DNA from: Lactiplantibacillus pingfangensis
Lineage (GTDB): Bacteria; Bacillota; Bacilli; Lactobacillales; Lactobacillaceae
Reading direction: 5' to 3'
Length of the DNA stretch: 64,000 bases
Assembly (NCBI RefSeq): GCF_005404945.1
Contig: NZ_BJDG01000006.1
Coordinates: 1 to 64,000, forward strand
Below the pieces are notes generated by a model. The model was not told where the DNA came from. It worked only from the letters and a program-made list of their open reading frames with translations, and ran no database searches. Numbering within the stretch: the stretch's first letter is position 1; the number at the start of each line of letters is the position of its first letter. Shown here one piece after another: positions 34,104-43,719 of the stretch. The translations under genes were made by a program, and so were the position numbers.

Positions 34104-34565
34104 TTACGGAATCTGTGCTTCTAAATTCAAGCCAATTGCAGTAGCCAAATGCATCATGCGTGTATTTCCGGACCAAGTCGTTAGCCCTATGTGTGGCAAC
34201 GTCGTGTTGGCCATTAATAAGTGGGTCAACCACAATGTGAGTGCCTGTTGCCCAATATGCTGACCCCAATTATGATCACTGTAAATTAAAATACCGACCT
34301 CAAGCCAACGTTTCAAGTCGCCGTCCACAAAATGTTGGTTAATGCTCCCAACAATTTTGTCATCCGCGGTAATCACCCAATTTTTCGGCTGGATGAGCCA
34401 ATCGCTTGGCCCGATCACCGTCTCAAAATCACGCTGAGTCGGCAAAACATCATGAAAATATGGTCCATTCCATCGGGTCCAAGCCGCTTGCGGATCGCTA
34501 AACCCGGATTGCCAAATTTCGGTTAGCTCAGCTGGTTTTGCTGATCTGATTTTAACCGTCACCAT
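34104..34565 (-). CDS. GNAT-family N-acetyltransferase (RimJ/RimL-like)
   Basis: A 153-residue acetyltransferase: TVKIRSAKPAELTEIWQ begins the domain, VITADDKIVGSINQ is a core strand, and the acetyl-CoA loop is NWGQHIGQQALTLWLTHL, with MHLATAIGLNLEAQIP near the C-terminus. The final GNAT strand appears short. The ATG at 34565 is selected because GGGGATGAG precedes it. A structured mobile element lies just upstream. Substrate unknown. Confidence 0.82.
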   Translation of the reverse strand: MVTVKIRSAKPAELTEIWQSGFSDPQAAWTRWNGPYFHDVLPTQRDFETVIGPSDWLIQPKNWVITADDKIVGSINQHFVDGDLKRWLEVGILIYSDHNWGQHIGQQALTLWLTHLLMANTTLPHIGLTTWSGNTRMMHLATAIGLNLEAQIP

Positions 34566-34639
34566 GAACTCATCCCCATTTCTCAAGTTAAGCTAAGTAT
34601 AAAAAAGAGCCACCCTAGTAACAACTAAAGTGACCATGA

Positions 34640-34935
34640 ATTAAAGGTTACAAGTACAAAAAGAAACGTAAACGGAACGATATAAAACCCGGTTGCTCCT
34701 AAACTAAATTCGTAGTGAGCGCTCCGCCAGTTTAATCAGCTGGAGGTTGGGACTGATCACATCGGTCGTGATGGTGGCGTTACATCGGCTGTTTTTTGCC
34801 GACGTTACGCCACGGACGGACCGGGATACTTGCGCTTTTTGCAAGGATTCCGGGCGAGGGCCAAGACGCGCCTGGCTTGGACCAGTCCCACGACCGCATG
34901 TGCTCAGTCCCAATCGGAAGCAACCGCTATTTACA
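34640..34935 (+). mobile_element. Structured mobile element, B-only copy (E4)
   Basis: The left end is ATTAAAGGTTACAAGTAC with left arm GAGCGCTCCGCCAGT. Module B is 34745-34915 (171 nt). The outer stem GGTTGGGACTGATC pairs with GCTCAGTCCCAATC (one wobble, one mismatch), a third distinct sequence for this stem. TGGCGT/ACGCCA and ATCGGC/GCCGAC hairpins follow. The right terminal repeat is not recognisable before the MFS stop codon at 34942. Confidence 0.65.
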
Positions 34936-34941
34936 CTGAGG

Positions 34942-36450
34942 TTAACTCGGATGATGCGCCAACTTCGTGTGACGCTCAAAATGAACTCGTTTAGCTTGTT
35001 TCGGTCTGAACACAAAGATGTTCACTGCGACCCCGATCACCAGCAGCACAAACGCCAATGCCATGATGTGGTGCAAGCCGTTATGCAAAATAGCCCGCAT
35101 CACAGGTAACAACTTGCTTGGCAGTCCCTTAGCACTGTTCGCATCACTCAGTTGATTCATCATGTTCATCGAAATTTTACCGTCAGATTGTGCCACTCCT
35201 TGCGTTAAGGAATGGTTCAAAACGACACTATAAATGGATGACATGAACGTTTGACCGAGCATCCGCACTAACAAACTAAATGACGTCGCAATGGGCACGT
35301 CGCGGTGCGCAGCTTGTTGCTGGACACTGACTTGCAACACCGTAAAGCAAATCCCAATCCCACAGCCTTGAAAAGCACCGGCTAACAACAATAACCAGTA
35401 ATTCGTCTGCCGACCAGCAAGTGCCAACAAGCCCGCCGCAATCAACATGCCGACAAACCCAATCATCACCACGGTTCGCGTCGACCATTTACGTTCCAAG
35501 TTTGAACTCCACTGAGCACCCATAAAGTTCGTAATTGATCCGGGAATCTGAGTCACCCCGCCAATCACCGCGGTAGTCCCAAGTAGCCCCTGTGCCCACA
35601 TCGGCACGTAGACATTGAAGCCCACAAAGAAGCCATAAATTAGAAAGAACATCACGAACGAGGCCACCAAATAACGATTTTTAAATAAGCGACTCGGAAT
35701 AATCGGATCGGCGGCCCGCGATTCCGCCACTAATAAGCCAGCCAGCAACGCTAAAGCTAGGGCCATAATTGCCCCAACGCCAAGCAGTGGCAGTTTGCCA
35801 ATCATTTCAATGCCAACCAACAAACTCACTAGGCCAGTCGTCAATAAGGCGGCCCCGAGATAATCGACTTTTGACGCAGCCGCTTTAACCTTGGGCGCCT
35901 GATACAGCCACTGAATAATGGCAATTGAAGCTAAACCAATCGGCACATTGATATAAAAGACCCAGTGCCAACCAAAATTATCCACAATAAAGCCACCGAC
36001 TAATGGCCCAATAATTGCGGCGGTGCTAAAACTAGCCGTCACGTAGCCAAAAACCTTGCCTCGTTTAACCGGATCTTTATAAATTTCGGCATAGATGATA
36101 TATGGAATGGCGGTCATTCCACCACTCCCAATCCCCATAATGGTGCGCGCAATAATCAAGAAATAAATATTTGGCGCTAAGCCTTCAAACAACGCCCCTA
36201 AGACAAAAATCGTCGTTGAAATTTGATAGGCTCGTTTGTTCCCAATACGTTCACCGAGTTTGCTCCACAATGGGGTCGTCACCGCGCCGCCAAGTAAGAA
36301 CACAGCCACGATCCACCCCATCAGTTGAATCCCATGTAAATCACTAATAATTGCTGGTAACGCGGTACTAATAATCGTGCTATCTAAGCCATTCATCGCA
36401 TTTGACAGTAGCAACGCCACTGTCACGATCATGACAACTTTTTTCGACAA
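34942..36450 (-). CDS. MFS drug transporter, DHA2 (14-helix) family
   Basis: A 502-residue major facilitator of the EmrB/QacA type with about 14 helices. The helix 2-3 motif is LWSKLGERIGNKRAYQ, and motif C is GPLVGGFIVDNFGWHWVFYINVPIG. Such proteins export toxic compounds in exchange for protons. The leader at 36571-36708 contains stable hairpins and a terminator, so expression may be controlled by attenuation. A perfect TTATCCACA occurs inside the coding region. The 3' end is only a few bases from element E4. Confidence 0.9.
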   Translation of the reverse strand: MSKKVVMIVTVALLLSNAMNGLDSTIISTALPAIISDLHGIQLMGWIVAVFLLGGAVTTPLWSKLGERIGNKRAYQISTTIFVLGALFEGLAPNIYFLIIARTIMGIGSGGMTAIPYIIYAEIYKDPVKRGKVFGYVTASFSTAAIIGPLVGGFIVDNFGWHWVFYINVPIGLASIAIIQWLYQAPKVKAAASKVDYLGAALLTTGLVSLLVGIEMIGKLPLLGVGAIMALALALLAGLLVAESRAADPIIPSRLFKNRYLVASFVMFFLIYGFFVGFNVYVPMWAQGLLGTTAVIGGVTQIPGSITNFMGAQWSSNLERKWSTRTVVMIGFVGMLIAAGLLALAGRQTNYWLLLLAGAFQGCGIGICFTVLQVSVQQQAAHRDVPIATSFSLLVRMLGQTFMSSIYSVVLNHSLTQGVAQSDGKISMNMMNQLSDANSAKGLPSKLLPVMRAILHNGLHHIMALAFVLLVIGVAVNIFVFRPKQAKRVHFERHTKLAHHPS

Positions 36451-36570
36451 ACTAATTCCTCCAAATGACCACTGACTGGCTTCAATTAAAAACTAATTTT
36501 AAAATAATCGCTATCTACTAGATTACACTATTTTCTGAGACTAGCGGGGGTTATTTTCAGAAAGCGCCAC

Positions 36571-36708
36571 AAAAAAAGAGTTCTCAATCCGGCTGAAGGA
36601 CTGACAACTCCACTATTTAGGGCCATTCACGTTAAATGCAGCTTTACATTTAACGTTGAGGGGGTCTCAACGATTAAAGCATACCTTCTGGAACGCGTTT
36701 CAAGTCAA
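36571..36708 (-). promoter_or_regulatory. Hairpin leader with terminator upstream of the MFS gene
   Basis: On the minus strand a possible promoter (TTGACT 36703-36708, TATGCT 36678-36683, 19-bp spacing) leads into a leader. Hairpin 1 is CGTTGAG/CTCAACG (36654-36672), hairpin 2 is ACGTTAAATG/CATTTAACGT (36629-36656), and the third is a GAGTT...AACTC terminator with seven U residues (36571-36612). Hairpins 1 and 2 share three bases, so they may be alternatives. This looks like an attenuator; no known riboswitch was recognised. Confidence 0.5.
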
Positions 36709-37235
36709 GCACTTTTTGCCACTAACCAATCTTTTTTCGATAGCGCGTAACGCATCACATGAATCAGCTCACCATTATCTAACGTGAACGTGTGCATTTC
36801 ACCAAAATCATGCATACCCATTTTGGCCATCACCCGACCGGAGCGGGGATTAGCACTCGCATAATGGGCTTCAATTTGGTCGTAAGCCAAGGTTTCAAAC
36901 CCGTAAGCCATCAACGCCCGCCCGGCTTCGGCAACATAGCCATGTCCCCACGCACTAGGACTGAGTGCATAAGTCAACACGCCACCGTTGTCTTCAGAAT
37001 GAAATTCATAAAATCCAACTAACTGCCGGTCACTTTTTCGTTCAATCCCAAAAACAGTCGTCTGATCAGCTAAAAAATGTGTTTTGAAAATTTCGGTAAA
37101 TTGTTCAGGTGTTTGAATTGTACGGTAGCGTAAATAGGCCACCACTTGCGGGTCTAAAATCATTGCTTGCAAGGCATCGTGATCCGTTGGTTGCATTGGT
37201 CGTATGACTAAACGTTCAGTTTCAAATTGTGTCAC
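36705..37235 (-). CDS. GNAT acetyltransferase (RimJ/RimL ribosomal-protein type)
   Basis: A 176-residue Acetyltransf_3 domain. ETERLVIRPMQPTDHDAL is the typical start, YALSPSAWGHGYVAEAGRALMAYGFE contains the acetyl-CoA-binding loop, and HYASANPRSGRVMAKMGMHDFG is the family's N-x-x-S-x-x-V-x-x-K-x-G motif. It probably acetylates a protein or small amine N-terminus. The gene has no operon partner; its stop overlaps the promoter of the next leader. Confidence 0.88.
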   Translation of the reverse strand: MTQFETERLVIRPMQPTDHDALQAMILDPQVVAYLRYRTIQTPEQFTEIFKTHFLADQTTVFGIERKSDRQLVGFYEFHSEDNGGVLTYALSPSAWGHGYVAEAGRALMAYGFETLAYDQIEAHYASANPRSGRVMAKMGMHDFGEMHTFTLDNGELIHVMRYALSKKDWLVAKSA

Positions 37236-37309
37236 TCAACTCATCTCCAAAAAAGTTTTCATGAAAACAGCTTATTTCAATTGGCTCACTTTTTCAAAGA
37301 TTTTGTTTG

Positions 37310-37612
37310 CTACACACCTAACGTCAACCGAGCCGCGCGTGACATCTTTGCAATCGACCAAACCGGCGACCAAACTAAGTTAATCTCAACCGTGTTTACT
37401 TCTGGTAAGGCTGTTAGCGCCGTCGTGATCCGGTCAGCTAGCAGCTCGGTCAAGGGACAGCCCATCATCGTTAGTGTCATCGTGACAACACAATGACCGT
37501 TATCGTCATTGGTCACATCGTATATCAAGCCTAAACCGACGACATCAACCCCTAGTTCAGGATCAATGACTTGCGTCAGCGCTGCCATGCCGTCATCTTT
37601 AAAAGTTGCCAT
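37310..37612 (-). CDS. MIP18/DUF59-domain Fe-S assembly protein (SufT-like)
   Basis: A 100-residue DUF59 protein with ALTQVIDPELGVDVVGLGLIYDV and the LTMMGCPLTELLAD cysteine motif (reactive Cys in TxxGCP). Such proteins help mature Fe-S proteins. Its start codon shares a base with the sufB stop codon, so it is the last gene of the suf operon. It is shorter than stand-alone SufT, having only the DUF59 domain. It ends SRAARLTLGV. Confidence 0.9.
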   Translation of the reverse strand: MATFKDDGMAALTQVIDPELGVDVVGLGLIYDVTNDDNGHCVVTMTLTMMGCPLTELLADRITTALTALPEVNTVEINLVWSPVWSIAKMSRAARLTLGV

Positions 37613-39021
37613 TAACCAATCGATCCTTCCATTTCAAAACTAATCAGGCGATTCAATTCAACCGCATATTCCATCGGTAACTGTTTCGTAAAGGGTTCTA
37701 CAAAGCCCATAATAATCATTTCGGTCGCTTTTTGTTCCGAGATGCCGCGACTCATCAAATAATATAACTGGGCTTCAGATACCTTGGATACTTTCGCCTC
37801 GTGCTCCATCGAAACATTGCCATTCAAAATTTCATTATACGGAATCGTATCACTGGACGACTGCTCATCCATAATAATCGTGTCACATTCGACATGCGCA
37901 AACGACCCATCCGAGTGGCGACCAAACCGCACCGTCCCGCGATAGTCGACCGCCCCGCCATCTTTGGCAATTGATTTTGACACAATTGATGAGGTGGTAT
38001 TTTTCGCATTATGAATCATTCGCGCACCCGTATCCTGGTCGACGTTATGCCCAGCCACTGCGATTGACAGCATTGTGCCGTGGGCGCCTTCGCCATTCAA
38101 ATACACCGACGGATACTTCATCGTAATTTTTGAGCCTAAGTTACCGTCGACCCATTCCATCGTGGCATGTTCAAAAGCTTGTGCCCGTTTTGTTTCCAAA
38201 CTGTACACGTTATTCGACCAGTTTTGAATGGTTGTATAACGACAAGTAGCATTCGCTAGTACGTTAACTTCAACCACCGCCGCATGTAAACTGTCAGAAT
38301 CGTAATTAGGCGCCGTACAGCCTTCCACATAGTTCACACTGGCGCCCTCATCAACAATAATCAGCGTCCGTTCAAATTGCCCCGTGTTTTCAGCATTGAT
38401 CCGAAAATAGGCTTGAATTGGCGTCGTTACTTTGACGCCTTTAGGCACATAAATAAATGACCCACCAGACCAGACCGCCGCGTTCAGTGCAGCATAACTG
38501 TTCGCATCCGGTTTAACAAGTTGCCCAAACCACTTTTTGAACAGTTTGGGATATTTTTGTAGGGCCGTATCCGTATCGGTAAAAATAATGCCAGCTTGTT
38601 CAAAGGCTTGTTGCATGCGATGGTAAACGACTTCGGATTCATATTGAGCACTGGACCCCGCTAAATATTGACGCTCCGCTTCTGGAACGCCTAAACGGTC
38701 AAAAGTTTGTTTAATTTTCTCGGGGACATCAGCCCAGTCGCGATATTTTTTATCTGTCGCTTTTTGGTAATATTTCATATGGGCCAGATCCAACCCGGAT
38801 AAATCTGGACCGAACTTTGGCGCTGGTAGACTACGATAAATCGCATAAGCCTTCAACCGGTATGCCAGCATCCACGCTGGTTCATGTTTTTCAGCAGAAA
38901 TTTGCCGTACCACGTCCTCACTCAAGCCTTCACCGGTCGAATAAACGGGCACCACATCATCGTGAAACCCATAGTCATAATGTTCAGTCCCACTGACCAC
39001 TTGTTTAACTTTGTCACTCAT
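37612..39021 (-). CDS. sufB: Fe-S cluster assembly scaffold SufB
   Basis: A 469-residue SufB with [21 protein letters not shown]-type opening and the beta-helical core ([53 protein letters not shown]). The conserved core Cys is in HVECDTI. With SufC and SufD it forms the BC2D scaffold on which clusters are built from SufS/SufU sulfur. It lies in the order C-D-S-U-B-DUF59, overlapping its neighbours by a few bases. Confidence 0.97.
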   Translation of the reverse strand: MSDKVKQVVSGTEHYDYGFHDDVVPVYSTGEGLSEDVVRQISAEKHEPAWMLAYRLKAYAIYRSLPAPKFGPDLSGLDLAHMKYYQKATDKKYRDWADVPEKIKQTFDRLGVPEAERQYLAGSSAQYESEVVYHRMQQAFEQAGIIFTDTDTALQKYPKLFKKWFGQLVKPDANSYAALNAAVWSGGSFIYVPKGVKVTTPIQAYFRINAENTGQFERTLIIVDEGASVNYVEGCTAPNYDSDSLHAAVVEVNVLANATCRYTTIQNWSNNVYSLETKRAQAFEHATMEWVDGNLGSKITMKYPSVYLNGEGAHGTMLSIAVAGHNVDQDTGARMIHNAKNTTSSIVSKSIAKDGGAVDYRGTVRFGRHSDGSFAHVECDTIIMDEQSSSDTIPYNEILNGNVSMEHEAKVSKVSEAQLYYLMSRGISEQKATEMIIMGFVEPFTKQLPMEYAVELNRLISFEMEGSIG

Positions 39022-39458
39022 TCGTCAATTTCCCCCAATGCTTGCGCGGCCGCGTGCCAAGCTAAAGTAGCACAGCGAATTCGGGTTGGAAATTCCGCCA
39101 CACTGCCTAACACCGCGGCTTCTCCCAACTGTTTCGTCCACTGTTCAGCCACTTTTTCACCGATCACTAACTTTGAAAACGCCTGAATTAATCGCTGGGC
39201 TTGTTCAACTGATTGGCCACTAAGCACATCTGTCATCACACTGGCCGAAGCTTGTGAAATCGTACAGCCCTGGCCGCTAAACCGAATACGGCTAATTTTT
39301 TCAGCTGTGACCTGTACTTGAACGGTAATCACATCCCCACAAGTGGGGTTGTTCAGTGTTGTCGCCGGCACATCGGCCAATTGACCATAGTGGTGCGGCG
39401 CACGCGCGTGTTCTAAAATCACCGTTTTATATAAATCGTTTAGTTTTAACAAACTCAT
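39018..39458 (-). CDS. sufU: Sulfur-transfer protein SufU
   Basis: A 146-residue IscU-like protein with zinc ligands in [20 protein letters not shown] and [11 protein letters not shown]. It carries the 18-residue insertion expected for Gram-positive SufU, which receives sulfur from SufS rather than acting as the main scaffold. It overlaps sufS and sufB by four bases on each side. Confidence 0.95.
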   Translation of the reverse strand: MSLLKLNDLYKTVILEHARAPHHYGQLADVPATTLNNPTCGDVITVQVQVTAEKISRIRFSGQGCTISQASASVMTDVLSGQSVEQAQRLIQAFSKLVIGEKVAEQWTKQLGEAAVLGSVAEFPTRIRCATLAWHAAAQALGEIDE

Positions 39459-40678
39459 TGCTGAAAAAACTCCTTTACTGCTTGAAGCGCGGCCAAAAAC
39501 CGTGCAATATCGGCCGCCGAATTATAAAACTGGACACTGGCGCGCACGGTCGTGGGGACTTGTAAGACTTGCATTAATGGCTGCGCGCAATGATGACCCG
39601 CCCGCACTGCGACGCCGGCTAAATCCAACCCAGTCGCGACATCATGTGGATGAATGCCGTCAACGTTAAAGGCCACTACTGGGCCATGCTGGGCAACTTG
39701 CTGCGGACCATAAACGGTGACGTCAGGAAAAGTTAACAGCCCATTCAGCAGTTGCGCCGTTAATTGGCGTTCTTGCGTTTGAATGGCGGCAAAACCAAGC
39801 TGCTGAATATAAGTTAGCGCGGCCCCTAATCCAATCACCCCGCTAATATTTGGCGTCCCCGCTTCAAAGCGTTGCGGAATCGGCGCAAATTCAGTGTGTT
39901 CCCAAGTGACGTTGCTGATCATTTCACCGCCAAATTGTGCGGGTGTCAGCGTTTGTAACAACGCTAACTTACCATATAGGACGCCGACGCCAGTTGGTCC
40001 CAAGAGCTTATGACCAGAAAAAGCGTAGAAATCAGCATCTAAGGTTTGAACATTGACCGGTTGATGCGCCACCGCTTGGGCCCCATCCACGACAATGATC
40101 GCGCCATGCTGATGCGCTAACCGTGCGAGTTTTTGAATGGGACAGGTGACGCCTAAAACATTGGAACAATGGGCCACCGCGACAATTTTGGTTCGATCAG
40201 TAATTTGCTGTTGGGCGGACGCCCAATCAAGTTCACCAGTACTTGTCAACTGAATCACTTTGAGCTGAGCTTGCTTTCGTTGGGCTAATTGTTGCCACGG
40301 CACTAAATTACTGTGGTGCTCCAAAGCCGTTACGACAATTTCGTCCCCCGCTTGCAAGTTTTGTTCACCATAAGTTTGCGCGACCCAGTTCAGACTATCC
40401 GTCGTCGAACGGGTAAAGAATACACTCTCGCGTTGTGGTGCGTGAATGAACGCTGCCACTTGATCACGGACCGCTTCATACTGATCGGTTGCACGTGCCG
40501 CCAAGCTGTAGACGCCTCGGTGGACATTTGCATTATCGTGTAGATAGTACTGACTAATCGCGTCAATCACTGCCTGTGGTTTTTGGGTAGTGGCCGCATT
40601 ATCCAGATATGTTAACGGCTCACCGTTCATTTGGGTGTTCAATATTGGAAAATCGGCTCGTCGTTCACTAATGTTCAT
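39455..40678 (-). CDS. sufS: Cysteine desulfurase SufS
   Basis: A 407-residue class II PLP cysteine desulfurase. It opens ISERRADFPILNTQMNGEPLTYLDNAATTQKP. The PLP lysine is in AFSGHKLLGPTGVGVLYG, and the active-site Cys in RAGHHCAQPLM. It takes sulfur from cysteine and passes it to SufU. It sits between sufD and sufU, and its start overlaps sufD by 11 bp. Confidence 0.96.
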   Translation of the reverse strand: MNISERRADFPILNTQMNGEPLTYLDNAATTQKPQAVIDAISQYYLHDNANVHRGVYSLAARATDQYEAVRDQVAAFIHAPQRESVFFTRSTTDSLNWVAQTYGEQNLQAGDEIVVTALEHHSNLVPWQQLAQRKQAQLKVIQLTSTGELDWASAQQQITDRTKIVAVAHCSNVLGVTCPIQKLARLAHQHGAIIVVDGAQAVAHQPVNVQTLDADFYAFSGHKLLGPTGVGVLYGKLALLQTLTPAQFGGEMISNVTWEHTEFAPIPQRFEAGTPNISGVIGLGAALTYIQQLGFAAIQTQERQLTAQLLNGLLTFPDVTVYGPQQVAQHGPVVAFNVDGIHPHDVATGLDLAGVAVRAGHHCAQPLMQVLQVPTTVRASVQFYNSAADIARFLAALQAVKEFFQQ

Positions 40679-41963
40679 CCGTTAACCGCCTTTCAATCAA
40701 GCTGTTCAGTTCCGTTCGCAAGCGTTGTGAACGCAATTCCGTAATGACGCCAGCTAAAAAGCCCCGAATCACTAACCGTTCAGCAACCGGTTTGGGAATA
40801 CCACGGCTCAGTAAATAAGTCATCTGTTGCTCATCGACCCGACCCACACTAGCAGCGTGGCCGGCTTCGACATCATTTTCATCAATTAAAAGGATTGGGT
40901 CCGCATCACCACGTGCCTTGGAAGATAACATTAATAACCGATTCTCTTGATCGGCTTTAGCACCATGCGCCCCTTTGACAATATGTCCAATACCATTAAA
41001 AATCAGCGCAGCCGCATCTAAAATAATGCCACGCTGGATAATATTTGCTGTCGTTTTTTGACCATAATTAGTTACCCGGGTATCAATGCCTTGGGTCTGT
41101 TGACCAGTCGCAATCGCAATTGTTTTGACCTGCGCTTCCGAGCCACGACCTTTTAATTCTGTATCAAAATCCGCCACAACCCGGCCAGCATTCATTTCAG
41201 CCAGCTCCCAGTTCAGTCGGGCATCGGGTCCTAAAACCCCGCGTCGATTTAAATAGGCCGTCGTGTTGGCACTCAATGCATCAATTCCGGCGAAATCAAC
41301 GGTCGCATCGGCTTCAGCGATGACTTCAACGAGTAAATGCGCGATAGCCGCACCAGCCCCCAACGTTTTTAACCGTTGAATCACTTGTACACGACTGTTT
41401 TCAGCCGCAATCACTAAACTATGATTAAAAAAGTTTTGTGCCTGCCGACTATCCACATACTGCGTTATTTCAATGGGCGCTTTTAAGACCACGTTGGCTG
41501 GCACATACAGAAAAAAGCCATTAGTCATCAAAGCAGTATTCAGCGCCGTTAATTTATCATCACCGAGTTGTAGCGCTTTTTGCATTAAATAACGTTGCAC
41601 TAAGTCGCCATGGGTCTGAATGGCCGACCGCAAATCTGATAAAATGACACCTTGTTCGATTGCTTCTGTTGGCAGACTCAATTGTATGGTCGTGTCGCCA
41701 ACCGAATAGAACTGCTGGCCGGCACCTAAATCCGCGCTCGGTTCAGCACTCACTTGTTCAGTTGGTCGCGTAAAATCTTCTAATGGCCAGTCGGCATAGT
41801 TAATTTTTTCAAATTTTGGTAACGGTAAGCGCGCATAAACCGCCACGGCTTTTTCACGTAATGCCAATAGCCAGGCCGGCTCATGCTGCTGGCGAGAATA
41901 TTGCCGAACGGCAGTTAATAAGTTTGTTTGATCCAATAGTTCACACACCTCACTTAACGTCAT
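40668..41963 (-). CDS. sufD: Fe-S cluster assembly protein SufD
   Basis: A 431-residue SufD: N-terminal helical section (WLLALREKAVAVYARLPLPKFEKINY) and a beta-helix with GPDARLNWELAEMNAG, GRGSEAQVKTIAIATGQQTQGID and FNGIGHIVKGAHGAKADQENRLLMLS. It closes with the DVEAGHAASVGRVDEQQMTYLLSRGIP segment. It forms the SufBC2D scaffold with SufB and SufC. Coding sequences overlap on both sides, fitting one polycistronic mRNA. Confidence 0.95.
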   Translation of the reverse strand: MTLSEVCELLDQTNLLTAVRQYSRQQHEPAWLLALREKAVAVYARLPLPKFEKINYADWPLEDFTRPTEQVSAEPSADLGAGQQFYSVGDTTIQLSLPTEAIEQGVILSDLRSAIQTHGDLVQRYLMQKALQLGDDKLTALNTALMTNGFFLYVPANVVLKAPIEITQYVDSRQAQNFFNHSLVIAAENSRVQVIQRLKTLGAGAAIAHLLVEVIAEADATVDFAGIDALSANTTAYLNRRGVLGPDARLNWELAEMNAGRVVADFDTELKGRGSEAQVKTIAIATGQQTQGIDTRVTNYGQKTTANIIQRGIILDAAALIFNGIGHIVKGAHGAKADQENRLLMLSSKARGDADPILLIDENDVEAGHAASVGRVDEQQMTYLLSRGIPKPVAERLVIRGFLAGVITELRSQRLRTELNSLIERRLTDEH

Positions 41964-42744
41964 CGTCGGTCAACGCAACCGTTAACCCGAGTTCATCACG
42001 TAACCCAGCGTAGCCTTCTGCTTCTAGCGTCGAAGCCAATTCCGGGCCGCCAGTTTTGACGATCCGACCGTCCATCATGACATGAACATAGTCGGGCACA
42101 ATATAGTTCAATAAGCGTTGATAATGCGTAATCATTAAAGTGCCAAAATCAGGACCTTTTAACGAGTTAACCCCTTTAGCGACCACTTGTAAGGCATCAA
42201 TATCTAAGCCAGAATCAATTTCATCTAAAATCGCAAATTTCGGTTGAATCATTAGCAATTGTAAAATTTCGTTACGCTTTTTTTCACCGCCAGAAAAACC
42301 TTCATTCAAATAACGTTCAGCCATTGAATCCGACATATTTAATAAAGCTAAGTTGCGATCCAATTGCGCTAAAAATTCGGTCACCGGTTGCTGGTCATCA
42401 TCGGCACGCCGGGCGTTGATTGCCGCCCGTAGAAACTCAATATTCGTCACGCCTTTAATTTCAGCGGGATATTGCATGGCTAAAAACAAGCCTGCTCGGG
42501 CGCGTTGATCAATTGTTTGATCTAGTAAATTCACGCCATCTAATTGCACGCTACCACTAACTACCCGGTAAGCTGGATTTCCCATAATTGTTTCTGACAA
42601 GGTGGATTTACCAGTGCCGTTAGGTCCCATAATCGCGTGGGTTTCACCCGTTTTTAACGTTAAATTAACGCCTTTCAGAATCAACCGTTCCTGTTCATTT
42701 TCCGTCACAGCTACCTTTAAATCTTTAATGACTAATGTCGACAT
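41950..42744 (-). CDS. sufC: Fe-S cluster assembly ATPase SufC
   Basis: A 264-residue ABC-type ATPase, first gene of the suf operon. Walker A is MGPNGTGKST, signature GFSGGEKKRNE, Walker B FAILDEIDSGLD and H-loop MITHY. Its ATP cycle drives SufBD rearrangement. GAGGAAA precedes the ATG. A TATACT-like -10 lies at about 42835, but the -35 is not clear. The upstream gap ends in the full-length mobile element E5. Confidence 0.96.
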   Translation of the reverse strand: MSTLVIKDLKVAVTENEQERLILKGVNLTLKTGETHAIMGPNGTGKSTLSETIMGNPAYRVVSGSVQLDGVNLLDQTIDQRARAGLFLAMQYPAEIKGVTNIEFLRAAINARRADDDQQPVTEFLAQLDRNLALLNMSDSMAERYLNEGFSGGEKKRNEILQLLMIQPKFAILDEIDSGLDIDALQVVAKGVNSLKGPDFGTLMITHYQRLLNYIVPDYVHVMMDGRIVKTGGPELASTLEAEGYAGLRDELGLTVALTDDDVK

Positions 42745-43013
42745 TTAAGTTTCCTCATTTCTCACTAGACTACTTTATGTAGTTATCATTCTAGGGCCAA
42801 CCACTATCAGTGGTATTACAGCTAATAATATTAGTATACGTTATCTGCTGACTTTCCGGCGAAAGGATTGTAAACAAGTTAGTCTAGACAAACCCGCAGT
42901 TTACAGGTGTTAACATTTATAATACGACAATGAGGCGACAGCGTTTAACGACAAGTTCTGCTAGTTGCTTAGTCCAATCCTCAAGTCTGCTAACTATCTG
43001 AAAAATTTTTCAA

Positions 43014-43056
43014 ATAAAAAATGATGATTGGCAATTAGCACCATCATCATTATTTT
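43014..43056. terminator. Stem-loop terminator in the gap between sufC and element E5
   Basis: AAAAAATGATGATTGG pairs with CCATCATCATTATTTTT around a short loop. T-rich sequence occurs on both strands. It would isolate suf from transcription through the element. Confidence 0.6.
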
Positions 43057-43077
43057 TGACCAGTTAAAATTAGTAAT

Positions 43078-43606
43078 TAAAGATTGCAAGGACAAAAGAG
43101 CTTGTAAACACTGTCATATAGGCAACAGACACTTCCAAATTAGTGGTAATTCCGCTTCAGCAGGCAGAAATCGCTGTGCTATGGTGGGACAGTCGCAGCC
43201 ATAGTGCGGTCTGCAACTTCGATTTAAAGCCGATAACCCACGTCTTTGAATCGCCCTGTAAGATTAGGCGGCTAAGACCCGCCAGCCAATCTTACCGACA
43301 CAGCACAACGATTTCTGCCTGCTTCCGCTAAACCTAACCTAAAAACAGTTAAATTAGCCGGAAGTCGCCGCTGATCCCATCGGTCGTGAAGGTGGCGTTG
43401 GGTCGGCATGTTTCTTGCCGGCGTTACGCCACGGACGGTCCGGGACACTTGCGATTTGTGCAAGGGTTCTGGGCGAGGGCCAAGACGGTTCTCAGGCTTG
43501 ATCCGGTCCCACGGCCGCATGTTATCAGTGGCGACTGGAAGCGGCCCATGTCAACTAATCTTCATGCCCTAATCATTGACATGGTGGCAATGATTAGGGA
43601 TTTAGT
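43078..43606 (+). mobile_element. Structured mobile element, full copy E5 (modules A and B)
   Basis: A 529-bp copy very like E1. It is flanked by the 5-bp direct repeat TAGTA at 43073-43077 and 43607-43611. The left end is ATTAAAGATTGCAAG; the right terminal repeat is worn (GATTTAGT). Module A (43161-43321) has a 20-bp outer stem with one mismatch, CAGGCAGAAATCGCTGTGCT against AGCACAACGATTTCTGCCTG. Module B (43363-43536) is 174 nt with AGTCGCCGCTGAT/ATCAGTGGCGACT. A further solitary left end, ATTAAAGGTTGAAAG, begins at 43612. Confidence 0.78.
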
Positions 43607-43719
43607 TAGTAATTAAAGGTTGAAAGTACAGCCGGGGCAGTAGCGACCGCATAATATCATTTCCAACCAGGTACGGGGTTATCTACATATTCTGATTATT
43701 GACACTCGGTTCAGCTATT

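Noticed and set aside
36571-36708. T-box or known riboswitch before the MFS gene
   Set aside because: No T-box sequence (AGGGTGGNACCGCG), and no PreQ1, guanidine or SAM signature was found.
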